From Pholiota molesta (taxonomy: Eukaryota > Basidiomycota > Agaricomycetes > Agaricales > Strophariaceae), in the NCBI GenBank assembly GCA_014925825.1, contig JACGCK010000144.1, positions 51,780 through 115,779 of the forward strand: 64,000 nt of DNA, read 5' to 3'. The position numbers were made by a program, and so were the translations under genes. Below the pieces are notes generated by a model, which saw only the letters and a program-made list of their open reading frames with translations, was not told where the DNA came from and made no database searches. Numbering within the stretch: position 1 is the first letter of the stretch; each line of letters begins with the position of its first letter. Positions 1 to 11,190 of the stretch are shown here, in pieces.

Positions 1-1045
1 ATAATCAACGATCAATACGAGATTGCTACGTTATGATTCTTGACGCCATGTAAAATGCCGAGACAAATGAGTTGATAAATGGGCGATGGAGGATGGCAAG
101 GAATAAACTGAAAAACCGCTATCCTACAATATGTAGGCACGGTTTCGAACCACCGAAATGAATGAACACCACAGGAAAGAAAAACAGGAAAGCAAGACGA
201 AACAGAAGACAGAATTCACTCAGCCAAGGAGGAATAGCCAATCACCGCCACTCATCTCCCATCCTCTCGTTCGCCTCACCACCAGCACTTCCTGCCGTCC
301 ATCTACGTAGTATGAGCCTCCCAACTCTACCCCCATCCTGAGCGTCTTCGCACCGCAGAGGCTGCATTATCTGCAGCGCACTTTGCATGAGAAGACGGTA
401 TGATGTGGGTCAGCCCATACTACGCCTGGGCAAGGACGACTCGGAGGGAGGGAAGGCCTCCGCAGGAAGTGTAGTGACGACGATCGAGTTTATGAAGTGT
501 TCGCAAGCCATGGATGGGAAGCGCATTCCGCCCGAGAACAACCAGAGGAAAGTGGCGCTTGTCTGTATCCATGAATGAGGCTCGATAAGCAAGGCAAGTC
601 GCCAACTACTGGGACGCCAACTTACGCCGCATAGACAACATACGCGCCCGCCAGTGTGTGTCGCGCCGCATCGCGGATGGGTCGCAGGCCGCTGTGCGAA
701 CAAAGCTTCGGGGGCTGAAAGCGGGCAGGTGTAAACGGCATCTGCAAAGGAGGAGGCTAGGAGCGCGGGTGGGGCGGCGAAGGCATCTTGGGGATTTATC
801 AAGGCTGAAATGGGTAGCTTCGACGGATGGTCGCAAAGCTCTGAATCGACGGCTCTGGTTGATATGGGTTTATAAAAGTCGCAGGGCCATATCAGCATGT
901 AGTTCGAGGGGACCAGTCGACTGGGGAAGGGTTCGACTTGTATGGTAGAGCGGGCAGGAGGACAGAGAGTTGAGGACCCTCAAGCTCGAGTCCCGCCACA
1001 AACACCAAACAAGATGCAAATCACCGGGCCGAGCTCCGTGACGCG
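1..1045 (-). pseudogene. Family A relic, copy 1
   Basis: This is the first of four diverged copies of an unrecognised short gene. The copies align to 9691-10170, 10250-11190 and 55695-55962. On the minus strand there is an intron-like donor GTAAGTTGGC near 627 and an acceptor ATACAG near 567. The same donor and acceptor recur at the matching place in copy 3, so the family was once spliced. The following exon runs to about 340 and ends over a nested inverted repeat at 341-400. Frames differ between the copies and stops interrupt this one. I do not recognise the product. The left edge is cut by the window. Confidence 0.45.
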
Positions 1046-3390
1046 TTCGCGTACCGATCGAGCACTCCAATTCTTAACGCACCACCTCAACACCACCTTC
1101 TCGTATGCTAGTCGTCGTCAGGGCTTTCCAACAAGACGATATCTCTCTATCACCAGCCCTCGCGACAACCCGACCGTGTGGTCTATACTTCTCCAACCCG
1201 GCACTTCTTGCGGCGCACCTTCGTCGTCGCATAATATTCATCTTGTATGCCCATGAGTTGGTCACGGAAAGCGCAATGGATCTATGAAGACTAGGTGCGC
1301 GAAAGCCGACATCTTCCTACCAAAGTACTTACAGTCTGAGGACTTAGAACGTCGGTCAACCGTGCCTACGGCGAACACCGTCTCCCTCGCATCATCAGAA
1401 TCCCAACAACATACTACGAGTGCAAAGGCCATTGTCGAAGCCACCCGGACAGCTCCTCATCTGCATCCGCAACTACGTCCTTCGTACCTGGAGTGACAAT
1501 ACAGGACTCTTAGCACGTATCGTCATCCTTGGCCGACGCACCTCTTGAAACCCGCTTGATTGCAAAAAGCGAAGAAAGAAAGTTGAATGTGCGAAGCGTC
1601 TCCATCCATGGTATGTTCATCCTTCTCCCTCCACGTTTACCAGCCCTCTGAATGCCGATAGCTTCTAGGCACATATCGGCGCGCTGCATTGCAGGAAGGT
1701 TGCTGTCTGCTAGCGTATAGCTGCCTCCAGCTGGAACAGGGCCTCTGCCGAAACTAGTAGCTGCAGAAAGGGTGCTATCGGAACCAGTAGCTCAGCTGAT
1801 GTACATATTCCTTTCAGGCTTCATCCATTCCACAAATTACTTATTGACGCCCATCCGTACCTCTCATTTTCTTCTTAGATACGGCTACGCAACATAGCCG
1901 CTCCTCGTTGTCCCTTCCTAGCTTGTACCGCTCTCGGCCCATTATCGAATAGGATCAACACTACGCTAATCGTTCCGCGAGTACGTCGACTTGATAATCA
2001 CTCTTGCCCCTTCCTCTAACATTCCCTGTAGATCTCATAACTTTGATTCAAGCTTGACCATTGTTAACATCAGTCGCCAACACTACGGCTCCTCGCTCTA
2101 TCGATTCTCAACTCGCCCTTCTACACCTCTATCACCGTCCTCGCTCCACAAATATTACGCTAGCCATTCCGCGAGTACGTCGACTTAACAATCCCACTCA
2201 TCGTTCCTTTAACATCCCCTCAAGATCTCTTAACTTTTAGCCAAGTTTTACCGACGTTGGCCTGAATCGCTGTCGCCACTACGGCTCCTCCCTCTATGGA
2301 CTTCCAATTTGCCCATCCACACCTCTGTCCCTGTTCTCGCCCTATAAATACTCCCCATCCGGTACATGAGTCATATCCAAAATCGCCCCCACTACCTGCC
2401 AGACACCGCCTACCCCGACTGTCATCGAACTTGCATCCCACCTCTGGCCACGCTCCTCGCTCCAATCCCTGCGCGGCTTAGGACTCGGAGGGGGAAGGGC
2501 GGATGATCTATCCCTCCTTCGTCTCAAACTTCGCCGGTCGTGCGCTCTCCACTAACACGCTGGAAACCAACGGCGCGTGGCCGTGTGTGAGTTAGGCCGC
2601 CACGCTCGATCAGAGTCTTCTCCTACAAGGCATACGTCGACGACGCCGTCGGGATGGGACGGGTATCGGAAAGGATTCGTCGAAACGCCGTGGGTCTAGG
2701 TGTGTATTTCGTGGTTTTTTGCGCTTGTTGAGTGTTCATGGATTATGTGTTTTAGCTCGTATGATCTTTTTGGATACGACGCGTTAGTGCATCGTTGCCG
2801 TCGCCACTCGCACTATTGTCTCCGCATCTAGTGTTACGCCCTTAGCGAATATGTATGGCTTCCTCTCCTTTTGATGATATGTAAATCAAATGGATTCACT
2901 GGTTTCAAAGCTTTGTTAACCGCCCGCCTCCGTCGATGTTCTAGATATGCATGCTTAAGCGCTGCTGCTATGAGTTCGGATCGCCGCTTCTGAAGTTGAC
3001 AACGGCACGTCCGTACTTGAAAAGAGGCAGCCGCGCGTTCAGGTGTGTGTCTTCTTTTCCCTTCGCTTGTTGAACGTCCGTTGATGCTGTAATTTAGGTT
3101 TCAGGATATAACAGACCGTTCGACACCCCGGACCCTGCTTCTTTGAGGCTTCGGATTGCACATACGCAACGCTCCATCCGTATATTCGTGATGTCTATCT
3201 CTCGACAATCAACCGCGATTTGCCGCCAGCGCGTTCCCTTCTTAGCCGCTGCACGCGTCGATCTGAACCTCTCGGCTTCTCTTGCGGAAACTGACTACGA
3301 AAGTGTACGATGTCGCTCGCGTCGACTTGTGTACTCTCTGGATATACGCTTCGTGCCTCTCTTGTGAGGAAAGTATTTGTTGTTTCGGTA
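1046..3390 (+). repeat. Family C relic, copy 1 (tandem with copy 2)
   Basis: This unit of about 2.3 kb is followed directly by a diverged second copy. Matching landmarks include the segment with 'atggatctatgaagactagg' (about 1277 and 3699) and 'cagtcgccaacactacggct' (about 2069 and 4440). Intron-like pieces recur at equivalent places, such as a donor GTACGTCGAC near 1981 with acceptor CCTGTAG near 2032, and a donor GTGTGTATTT near 2701 ending TTTTAG near 2755. Copy 1 also holds an internal duplication of about 190 bp (about 2000-2190 and 2190-2380). No frame stays open, so this is a dead gene or repeat. The product is unknown. Confidence 0.5.
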
Positions 3391-5240
3391 TCAAGCTCAT
3401 GTGTCCCGCCACAAATGCCAAACAAGATGCAAACAATCAGGCCAGCTCCTTGACGCGTCCTTGTCCCGATCGAGCTCTCCAACTCTAGCGCGTCAACCTC
3501 CTCGTGTGCTGTTCATCATCAGGCTCTGCGTCGCTTGCTTCTCAAGAACGCGATATCTCTCTATTTATAATCCTTATGACTACCTCTTCGAACGTATGTT
3601 GTATATAACTCCAACCCAGCACTTCTTGCAAGTTGCAACGAACCTTCGTTGTACCATAATTTATGTCGCATGGCCATGAGTTGATCGCGGAAAGCGGAAT
3701 GGATCTATGAAGACTAGGTGTGTGACATTGTCCGTATCTTGATACTAAGGCACTTACAGGCCGAGGACCTTAGAACGTCAGTCAACCGTGCCTACGGCGA
3801 ACACCGTCTCCCTCGCATTACAATCGCAACGATACACTACGATCGCAAAGGCCACTGTCGAAGCCACCTGCACCGCTCATCTGCGTCTGCGACGTCCTTC
3901 GCCTGGAGTGACAATACACTCCTAGTACGCATCGTCATCCTCGGCCGACGCGCTTCTTGAAACCCGTTTTCCCATTGCAAAAGGCGAAGAAAGGAACTTG
4001 AATGTGCGAAGCTTCTCCATCCATGGTATGTTCACCCTTCTCCCTCCACATTCACCAGTCCTCTGAATGCCGAAGGTTTGTAGGAACGTATCGGCGCGCT
4101 GCATTTCAGGAAGGGTGCTGTCTCTGCTAGCGTATAGCTGCCTGCAGCTGGAACAGGGCCTCTACCGAAATCAGTAACTGAAGCTGAAGTATGTGTTCCT
4201 TTCAGGTTTCATCTAGTCCTCAAATCAACCACTGACGCCCATTCTTACCTCTCGTTTCCTTCTTAGATACGGCCACGCAACACAGCCGTTCCTCGTTGTC
4301 CCTCCTTAGCATGTTCCGCTCTCGGCCCATTATCGCAAAGGTTCAACACTAAGCTAATCGTTCCAGAGTACGTCGACTCGAAAATCTTATTTGCCATTCC
4401 TCTAACAAAACTTTGATTCAAGATTGATCACCGTTGACATCAGTCGCCAACACTACGGCTCCTCCCTCTATCGACTCTCAACTCGCGCATCTAAGTCTCT
4501 GTCACCATCCTCACCCACAAATATTTACAATCGCCTCTACTACTACTACCACCGCACACAGCGCTACCTCGAGCGTCGTCGAACTTGCATCCCACCTCTG
4601 GCCGCGCTCCTCGCCCCTATCCCGTGCGGCTTAGGACTCGGAGGGAGAAGGGCGGCCGATCTACATCACTTTCGTCCAATCCTCGCCGGCCGTGCGCTCT
4701 CGACTAACACGCTGGGAACCAACGGCGCGTGGGCATGCGTCAGGGCCGTCCGTCGCTCGACGGAGTTTTCTCCTGCGGGGCGTACGTCGACGACGCCGTC
4801 GGAAGATGGGACAGGTGTCGGAAGGGATTCGTCGCAACGGCGTGGGTCTAGGTGTGTATTTCGTGTTGTTTATTCGCTTGTTGAATGTTCATTGATTGTG
4901 TGTTTTAGTTCGTATGATCTTTTTGGATAGTATTCATGCAATCATCGCCGTCTTCACTCGCAGGCTTCGGATTTCAGATACACAAAGCTCTATGTATCAG
5001 TATATACACAATGTGCATTCCTTGATGCCATTCTGCCCTGTGCGTTCTTGGTTCGTTCAATCGACCCCGAACTTCCGCCAGCGCTTTCCTTCTTTACATT
5101 AGCTGCTTCCTGCGTCAATCCGAACCTCTCGATTTCTCTTGCGGAAACGTGCTCTCAAAGTACGAGGTCGCTCGCGCGACTTGTGTGCTCTGGATTCACG
5201 CCTCGTGCATAGAATAGTTGTTGTGTCGGTATTTGGAGAA
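3391..5240 (+). repeat. Family C relic, copy 2
   Basis: This is the second tandem copy of the unit at 1046-3390. Its 3' part, 4950-5240, matches 3110-3390 of copy 1. A 168-codon open stretch (4424-4930) runs across the most conserved exon and reads through the segment with TTPS near 4790, but it carries no recognisable domain and is not open in the other copies. A donor GTGTGTATTT near 4851 and an acceptor TTTTAG near 4908 are conserved with copy 1. Overall this is a decayed, formerly spliced gene of unknown function. Confidence 0.5.
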
Positions 5241-5738
5241 TGTACCCGACATCAAGCTCTGGTCGAATGTTAATTATTTGACGAACAGCATGTTGTCGCC
5301 CAATTATTTACCTATCTTTTCAATTGTTGACCCTATGTTGAGTTACGAACCGGAGTACTTGAAAGATCAGACAGAGTTAGAGACAGCGGCTGAAGTGTTG
5401 AAAAAGTGACAACGGCAATAGGAGCATGGAGATGTTTGTACTCATGAAGGAGGAATTTTAACAGCACCGTGGCGAGTTCCTTGGAAGAAAGTCAGGACAT
5501 GACCAGAGTACTTAAGTATCGACCAATAATTGATATCCACTGCTCACTGTTGGATTAGCAGAACGATGTTCAAATGCTGGCTTCGCTCCCGGCCACGAAT
5601 AGCAAATAAAGCCCAAACAACCGGTCCGCGCTTTCCATTCGCAATCGCGGTTACATTAACGACAAAGATAATCGATAATCAAGCGTGCCAGCTCGAAATT
5701 TTGACCTCCAGAAGAATTCGCGTTTCTGCAGTAACCCA
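5241..5738. other. Intergenic, upstream of first F-box gene
   Basis: No convincing gene is visible. A copy of the dispersed motif (minus-strand core CCGGTTGTTTG) lies at about 5583-5640, roughly 100 bp before the F-box start codon. The rest is unassigned. Confidence 0.4.
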
Positions 5739-7220
5739 ATGCCATTTCCCACCGTGCCATCCCCCGGAGGCCCCATAACCCAGGTTCCGTACGATATCTT
5801 AATGGAAATCTTCACTCACTGTCTCCCGCAATCCTCCGCAGAACGCCACTGGGGCTGGCGTGACGTTAACACCAAAATTGCACCAATACTCCTCTGCCAC
5901 ATCTGTTCATCCTGGCGAAAGCTCGTACTAGAATCCGCCAGCCTTTGGACACATCTTTCGTGTGAGCACTGTTTTACAAGAAAAACGTGCAAGACTCAGG
6001 CTTTCACCAGCCCCTCACTTGAGCTTGGTACAGGTGTAATAAAGTTTATTCGGTGGTGGAAGATAAAGCAGCGTCGAATCCCTCCGGTTCTTAGCCTATG
6101 TCATGGAACCTACGACGTTTGGGATGTACGCCCAAAGATCACAGGACACGCCGGAGCGTTTCTTCTGGAATATATCACCTCAGCGCAATATCTCGACATT
6201 GATATCTCCTACTGTTTTTGGATTCACGAAAAGATCAAAGCTGGAGATCCGGTAGTCTTCTCAAATCTACATACAGCGCTGATAATACATAATCGAGAAA
6301 GAGACAACTTCAACACCATCCCTTTCTACCAAATTCAGACACTCCTACCGGCTGATGCCTTCCCAGCACTCCGCCGTTTATTCATAATGGAGCCTAAGTC
6401 CCTGCATGACTTTATCATCCCCACTCACTGGTCCATGCTCACCCACCTCTCCCTGGACATCTCGATCACCCCTGTGTTCTGGCTTTCCTTGATCCGCGCC
6501 GTCCCACGCCTGCAATTCGGGTGCTTCGACCTCGCCATCGGCGCCACCCACTCATTGTCCAGTATCGACACTGATACACCACTCTCTTTCACGCGGTGTG
6601 TTTTGCCAGACCTGACCATGCTCGCCATTTCTCTCCGCTGCACGGAAAAGGTCCGCTATCTGGTCCCGCTCAGTTTCCTATTCACACGCCTGCATCTGCC
6701 GGCCGTGCGCACGCTCGCACTGTCCGCGCCTGACATGATATTTTGGGAGAACCACCATCTGCTCCGCGACTTGTACACCGTGATCAGTGCCACACCCGCG
6801 GTGACGACACTCGCCCTCGAATACACGTGTCATTGGTATGACTGCACCGTCGAGACCCCAACAATCGCCCTTCCTCCGACTACCGAGCCCATCTGGGCGC
6901 ACGCCCCCAAGGTTGCCCATCTGCAACTCGCGCTCCCGCTCACGTTCATGGGAACAGAGGAACTGGAAGACGTCCTACCTCTCTTCGTCCGCCATATTTT
7001 CTCCGCTGCGAGTATCTGGCTGGATCTCCAGAACCCTGCGTGCCCGATTCGCGCGATCACGATAAACGACAAGGATTTTGCGCGTCCTATCAGCGAGCCT
7101 ACAATGGCGAGTGTCCGAGAGAGTGCGGGGAAGATGTCGGAGGTGCGCTTTGAGATGACGTCGCAGTCAGCACGTCAGGCTGCTGCGGATGTGCACAAGG
7201 AATGGGGGGCGAGAAGATGA
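5739..7220 (+). CDS. F-box domain protein (F1)
   Basis: An intronless 493-residue protein. The N-terminal F-box-like motif (about residues 12-65) reads VPYDILMEIFTHCLP, then LLCHICSSWRKLVLES and LWTHLSC. In this family the F-box binds Skp1 and the rest selects targets for an SCF ubiquitin ligase; that role is inferred. The middle is leucine-rich and variable, with FWLSLIRAVPRLQ, LHLPAVRTLAL and a run of about 25 residues starting ATPAVTTLAL. Near the C-terminus is the shared signature WLDLQNPACPI. I chose the ATG at 5739 rather than 5685 because other members start 8-20 residues before the F-box. The closest relative in the window is F3 at 15827-17302. The substrate cannot be deduced. Confidence 0.9.
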   Translation: MPFPTVPSPGGPITQVPYDILMEIFTHCLPQSSAERHWGWRDVNTKIAPILLCHICSSWRKLVLESASLWTHLSCEHCFTRKTCKTQAFTSPSLELGTGVIKFIRWWKIKQRRIPPVLSLCHGTYDVWDVRPKITGHAGAFLLEYITSAQYLDIDISYCFWIHEKIKAGDPVVFSNLHTALIIHNRERDNFNTIPFYQIQTLLPADAFPALRRLFIMEPKSLHDFIIPTHWSMLTHLSLDISITPVFWLSLIRAVPRLQFGCFDLAIGATHSLSSIDTDTPLSFTRCVLPDLTMLAISLRCTEKVRYLVPLSFLFTRLHLPAVRTLALSAPDMIFWENHHLLRDLYTVISATPAVTTLALEYTCHWYDCTVETPTIALPPTTEPIWAHAPKVAHLQLALPLTFMGTEELEDVLPLFVRHIFSAASIWLDLQNPACPIRAITINDKDFARPISEPTMASVRESAGKMSEVRFEMTSQSARQAAADVHKEWGARR

Positions 7221-7657
7221 GCTATCGTCTGTCGACGAAACTCGGTAGCAGATTACTGGGTGATTGGATAGAGCCGCCATACAGGCGAAATGCATAGGAA
7301 AGAAGTACTTACGAGTAACGTATTTGTCAGTCCTTCAGCGCGAGCAACGGAAACCTAGAGCAGTCTAGCGAGAGTGGGTTATGCAGACACACATGTAAGA
7401 GTAAAATAGACGACGTACCTGAACTTCTGAGAGGATAGGGTTGGGATAGGGAGTTGATGGTTGCTTGTGAGTGCTGAACGCGTCGGGACTGCGTCGGCCC
7501 GTCGGGAGCAAGGTTAGAAAGTGGATTGTGACAGCGTTAGTTGATATGTGACACTGCACACAGTTTCGACTCCCGACCACCATTGTCCTTTGGCTTTCCC
7601 TTGCTTTCCATACCCGTAGAGCAGCAGAGCTCTTCTGGAGTCTACAACTCATCTACT
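7221..7657. other. Intergenic between two F-box genes
   Basis: This is the 437-bp spacer between the stop of F1 and the chosen start of F2. An in-frame non-ATG extension of F2 reaches 7541, but the ATG at 7658 fits the family start. No other feature is visible. Confidence 0.5.
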
Positions 7658-9145
7658 ATGACGATACCATTATCTTCCGACCCTTTGGTCATGAGCCCGA
7701 TAAGCAGGGTTCCCTACGACGTCCTCAGGGAAATTTTCATCCACTGCCTTCCCCGATACCGTCTCAGAGTTCGACAGCCAAACACAGAGATTGCTCCGAT
7801 GCTTCTCTGCCATATTTGCTCCGCCTGGAGGACCGTCGCTCTTGGTTCGACGACCCTTTGGTCGCATCTTTCCTATTGTTTAGCCGTAACAGATTCAATG
7901 TCCAATCCTTACAGTGAGAATCATGATTGGAAATTCTTCAAGAAAGAACTCGCATTTCTGGAATGGTGGAGGCGGAATCAGGGTATTACACCTCCATTTC
8001 TCTGTCTTAAGATTACTGGGCGACGTGATGAAGCAGCCGAGCTTGAGCCAGACGCCGTCAAAACAAGATCTCTTTTCCAATATATCGCCTCAGCGCAGTA
8101 TCTTGAGGCCGAAGAAGTCTTTTGGAGTGTTCTGCATGAGTGGAATGAAGTTGAGGGCCAGGACGTGTATCCAAATGCACATACCTTGGTGAAAACCAAC
8201 CTCGTGAATTTCAATTTTTTCTACTCTGTCCAAACCCTTAGTCCGAATCATACCCCCTCGAAACTGCGCCATCTTTCCATAAACCACGACTTCCTGTTTA
8301 ACCTTTTTATCATTCCCGATAATTGGTTCAAATTGACTCGTGTCACTTTGAATAGAGTTGGACTGGATCTCGACAGCTTGTTGTCCTTCCTTCGTTCAGT
8401 CCCAGATTTGCAGTGGGCGTACTTCGATATTGAGCTGTCCAGTGGCGAGCACACTCAACTCCCCCCATGCACCCTTCCCCACCTTTCCACATTCCACATC
8501 ATCCTCCGCACCATACCGGGCCCCCCAATCCTCGAATTCCCCCTCCGCACGGTCTTCGCCCAGCTCGATCTCCCCGCCCTGCACACACTCTTCGTAGACA
8601 CGTCGCAAGCGTCGTGGTTCGACCGCGACGCCGTCCCAGAGCTCTCCGCCGTGCTTCGGTCCGCACCCGCGGTCACCACACTTACCCTGCGAAGTGGCTT
8701 CCTCTCGCTCGACACCCCTTCCCCGGTCCTTTTCTCAGCGACCGGCGAGGCAGAGCCATTTTGGCGTTCCGCGCCGCACCTGGCGCATTTACGGTTCCAG
8801 ACCGTGCGCGGTAACGTCTGGGACGAAGCGGCGGTCAAAGACGCACAGAATACCATCGTCCACAACGTTTTCCGCCGCGATAACCACTGGCTGCGCCTCG
8901 ACCACCCCGCGTGCCCCATCCAGAAAATCACGCTGATCGATAGTGACATAATCAAGCTGATCGGGAGGGCATGGCCAGCGGTAGATTGGGGACATGGTAT
9001 CAAGGACTATGTTATTGCGCGATTCCAAGAACACGCCAAGGAGGCGCAGAATAGGAACATTGTGTTTGACATCATTCACGACACAGACACTCAGCCCGCT
9101 GCGGGAGCGTGGAACGAGTGGGGCCCGAATCTGAATCGTTCGTAA
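7658..9145 (+). CDS. F-box domain protein (F2)
   Basis: An intronless 495-residue protein beginning MTIPLSSDPL. The F-box covers about residues 15-70: VPYDVLREIFIHCLPRYRLR, then APMLLCHICSAWRTVALGS and LWSHLSY. The middle has the family pattern of leucine-rich segments (FLRSVPDLQW, LDLPALHTLFV, SAPAVTTLTL), and the tail has WLRLDHPACPI and ends near NEWGPN. The protein most like it in the window is F5 (20733-22226, opposite strand), which shares the MTIP start and the DPL.MSP segment, so the two come from one duplication. It is a candidate SCF adaptor by family; the target is unknown. The 3' half is richer in GC than the 5' half. Confidence 0.9.
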   Translation: MTIPLSSDPLVMSPISRVPYDVLREIFIHCLPRYRLRVRQPNTEIAPMLLCHICSAWRTVALGSTTLWSHLSYCLAVTDSMSNPYSENHDWKFFKKELAFLEWWRRNQGITPPFLCLKITGRRDEAAELEPDAVKTRSLFQYIASAQYLEAEEVFWSVLHEWNEVEGQDVYPNAHTLVKTNLVNFNFFYSVQTLSPNHTPSKLRHLSINHDFLFNLFIIPDNWFKLTRVTLNRVGLDLDSLLSFLRSVPDLQWAYFDIELSSGEHTQLPPCTLPHLSTFHIILRTIPGPPILEFPLRTVFAQLDLPALHTLFVDTSQASWFDRDAVPELSAVLRSAPAVTTLTLRSGFLSLDTPSPVLFSATGEAEPFWRSAPHLAHLRFQTVRGNVWDEAAVKDAQNTIVHNVFRRDNHWLRLDHPACPIQKITLIDSDIIKLIGRAWPAVDWGHGIKDYVIARFQEHAKEAQNRNIVFDIIHDTDTQPAAGAWNEWGPNLNRS

Positions 9146-9690
9146 GGCTACGTCGTCTTATATATACTGTCACAAGATTTAACCAAGTGTTTTCATAGAT
9201 GGGTCTAGATCCGGGGGACGCTGGAGATATGGCTTTGCTACCTCCATATTACCAGCGCTTTCTCTCTCACCTACGTAGTCGTGTCTCTTTTTCAAATTAC
9301 AATATCATTGCGTTCGATTCTATAGGAGCCATCGAATGTGTTTGCTATTCTCCATGTCCCGCTAACGGATATCCATCCACGATAACTAACATGACTTCCA
9401 TACCACCGTTCTTCTCTACCACACAATGTAGATCTTCGACGAACTGCACCGTATCATCTCTTTCCGCATTATATTTACGTCCTGTGCGCATGTTCTAGCA
9501 GTCCACGTAAACCTACAGACGGACTTATCAGTATTCTTGAGCGGACGGAGTTTAGATGTTCAAAAATGAGAATTGCATCACTGATAAGTACCGCTCCAAG
9601 CGCAACAGATGTATCGAGGACCAGGAAAAGCAGCTAAGTATGAAAGGTTCAGAAAACACGTCCAAATTCAGGTCAACAAGAAAACACTGA
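9146..9690. other. Intergenic, no gene seen
   Basis: About 545 bp after F2. The short open stretch at 9199-9498 has no recognisable domain and no copy elsewhere that would support it. I see nothing else. Confidence 0.4.
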
Positions 9691-10170
9691 AATCAAAGCA
9701 TTGTCAGTAATCGATCGGAACGAAATAGTGAAAGAGATAGAGGAGACGAAGAATGAGCAAATAAGCCGACAGACAAATCACCGACTGCGAACCGAAAGCG
9801 CCATCCTACGACATGCATGCCGAGCCCAAAACCACCAGAACGAACAAACACCACGTATGCAACAGGAAGAAAAGAAAACGAAAAGAATACAATACGGAAC
9901 TCACTACGCCGCGGACGAGTGGCCACCCATCAACCATCGACCATCGACCTTCATCGTCATCCTCGTTCGCCTTCCCACCACCACCTGCTACCACCCAGCT
10001 GCCGAAGACCCTCCAAACGCTGCCACCATCTGGGGCGTCTTCGCACCGCAGGTGCTGCATTATGTGCAGCACTCTTTGAATGCGAAGACGGTGCGATGGG
10101 GACCAGAAAAGGCCCTTAGTCTTCTGCGTTTAGCACGGTTGTAGAAAGAGGATCAGAGAAGCTGTAAGTC
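9691..10170 (-). pseudogene. Family A relic, copy 2
   Basis: Homologous to 1-450 and tandem with 10250-10760 (offset about 560 bp). It carries the clearest version of the nested inverted repeat of this family. Outer arms at 10036-10045 and 10081-10090 (CGTCTTCGCA and its complement) enclose an inner hairpin, GTGCTGCA at 10052-10059 and TGCAGCAC at 10065-10072. On the minus strand the same bases can be read as a peptide containing TVFAFKE, comparable with TVYMFKE in the copy at 55.7 kb, but a stop follows here. The copy is non-coding as it stands. Confidence 0.45.
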
Positions 10171-10249
10171 GTAGAATTTCCGAGAGCTGTGAGCGAATTG
10201 TGACTACCCAATGGTACCATAAAAGGGTGGTGCGAGTATGTTCTTCACA

Positions 10250-11190
10250 ATCAAAACGTAGTCAGTAGTCGATTGGAACAAAACGATGGAAGGGAAAGAG
10301 GAAGTGAAGAATGAGAAATGGTCCGACAGGCGACCATGGACAGCGAACCAGCGAACCTAAAGCATGGCAATGAGCACAACTGAACATTCAGTAAGTTCCA
10401 GGCACTGGCGCCCAAACAACCCTGGATGAATATGAGATTACAACCTCGTAATTCTTCTCATGACGCAAAATGGGAACACGAATACATATCCCAGCGAGGC
10501 ATAACCGCAAGCAACAAGCTCAGAATCAAGCAAACCGAATAAACGCCGCAGAAGAAACGGGAGGGAAAGATATGGGAAGAATACAATACGGAACTCACTA
10601 TGCTGCGGACGAGTGGCCAAGCATCGAGTTCATCGACCATCGACCTTCATCGTCGTCCTTGTTCGCCTTCCCACCAGTACGTACTTCCTACCACACATCT
10701 GCCTAACCGCCTCCACGCTCTGCCGCCATCTGGCGCGTCTTCGCACCGCAGGAAGACGGTGCGATGGGGGCTCAAGCTGCTGAGCCTGAACAAGGACGAC
10801 GGCCGGCGGAAGTCCTCCACGGGTAGTGTTCACAATCGAGTTTGTATTGCGTTTGGAGGTTACGGGTTGAAATGCGTTCTATGCGACTTCGACGACAAGG
10901 AGGGGATTGTCTGTATACCAAGGACGATGAGAACCGTTGTTCGTGAATTACGAAGATGTCAACTTACGTGTCAGAACATATGCGCCTGCCAGGTGCCTGG
11001 AAAAGCTCAAGACAGCCTAAACCAGGGTGTAGTGAGTGTCGGTGTTGCGCGCATGCAGACGAGAATCAATGCAAATGGAGAGCAGAGCGAGGGCAGGTAG
11101 AGGCAGGGTGTTGGAGGACTGGGTTTGATACACAGCCACATGTCGCAAACAAGCCGCAAACAATCGGTTCGAACTCCGTGGCGCGTCTGG
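10250..11190 (-). pseudogene. Family A relic, copy 3
   Basis: A tandem neighbour of copy 2 that extends further 5'. On the minus strand a donor GTAAGTTGAC near 10965 and an acceptor TATACAG near 10916 bound an intron of about 58 nt. It sits in the same place as in copy 1, and the following exon shares a GGLP..VVL.QA peptide with copy 1. The inner hairpin seen in copies 1, 2 and 4 is precisely missing here (about 10753), leaving only the outer arms joined. The dispersed motif lies at the 5' end (about 11140-11190). Stops interrupt the frame. Confidence 0.45.

Noticed and set aside
130..150. Palindrome GGTTTCGAACC as a tRNA B-box
   Set aside because: No stem pairs beyond the palindrome and no cloverleaf can be drawn.
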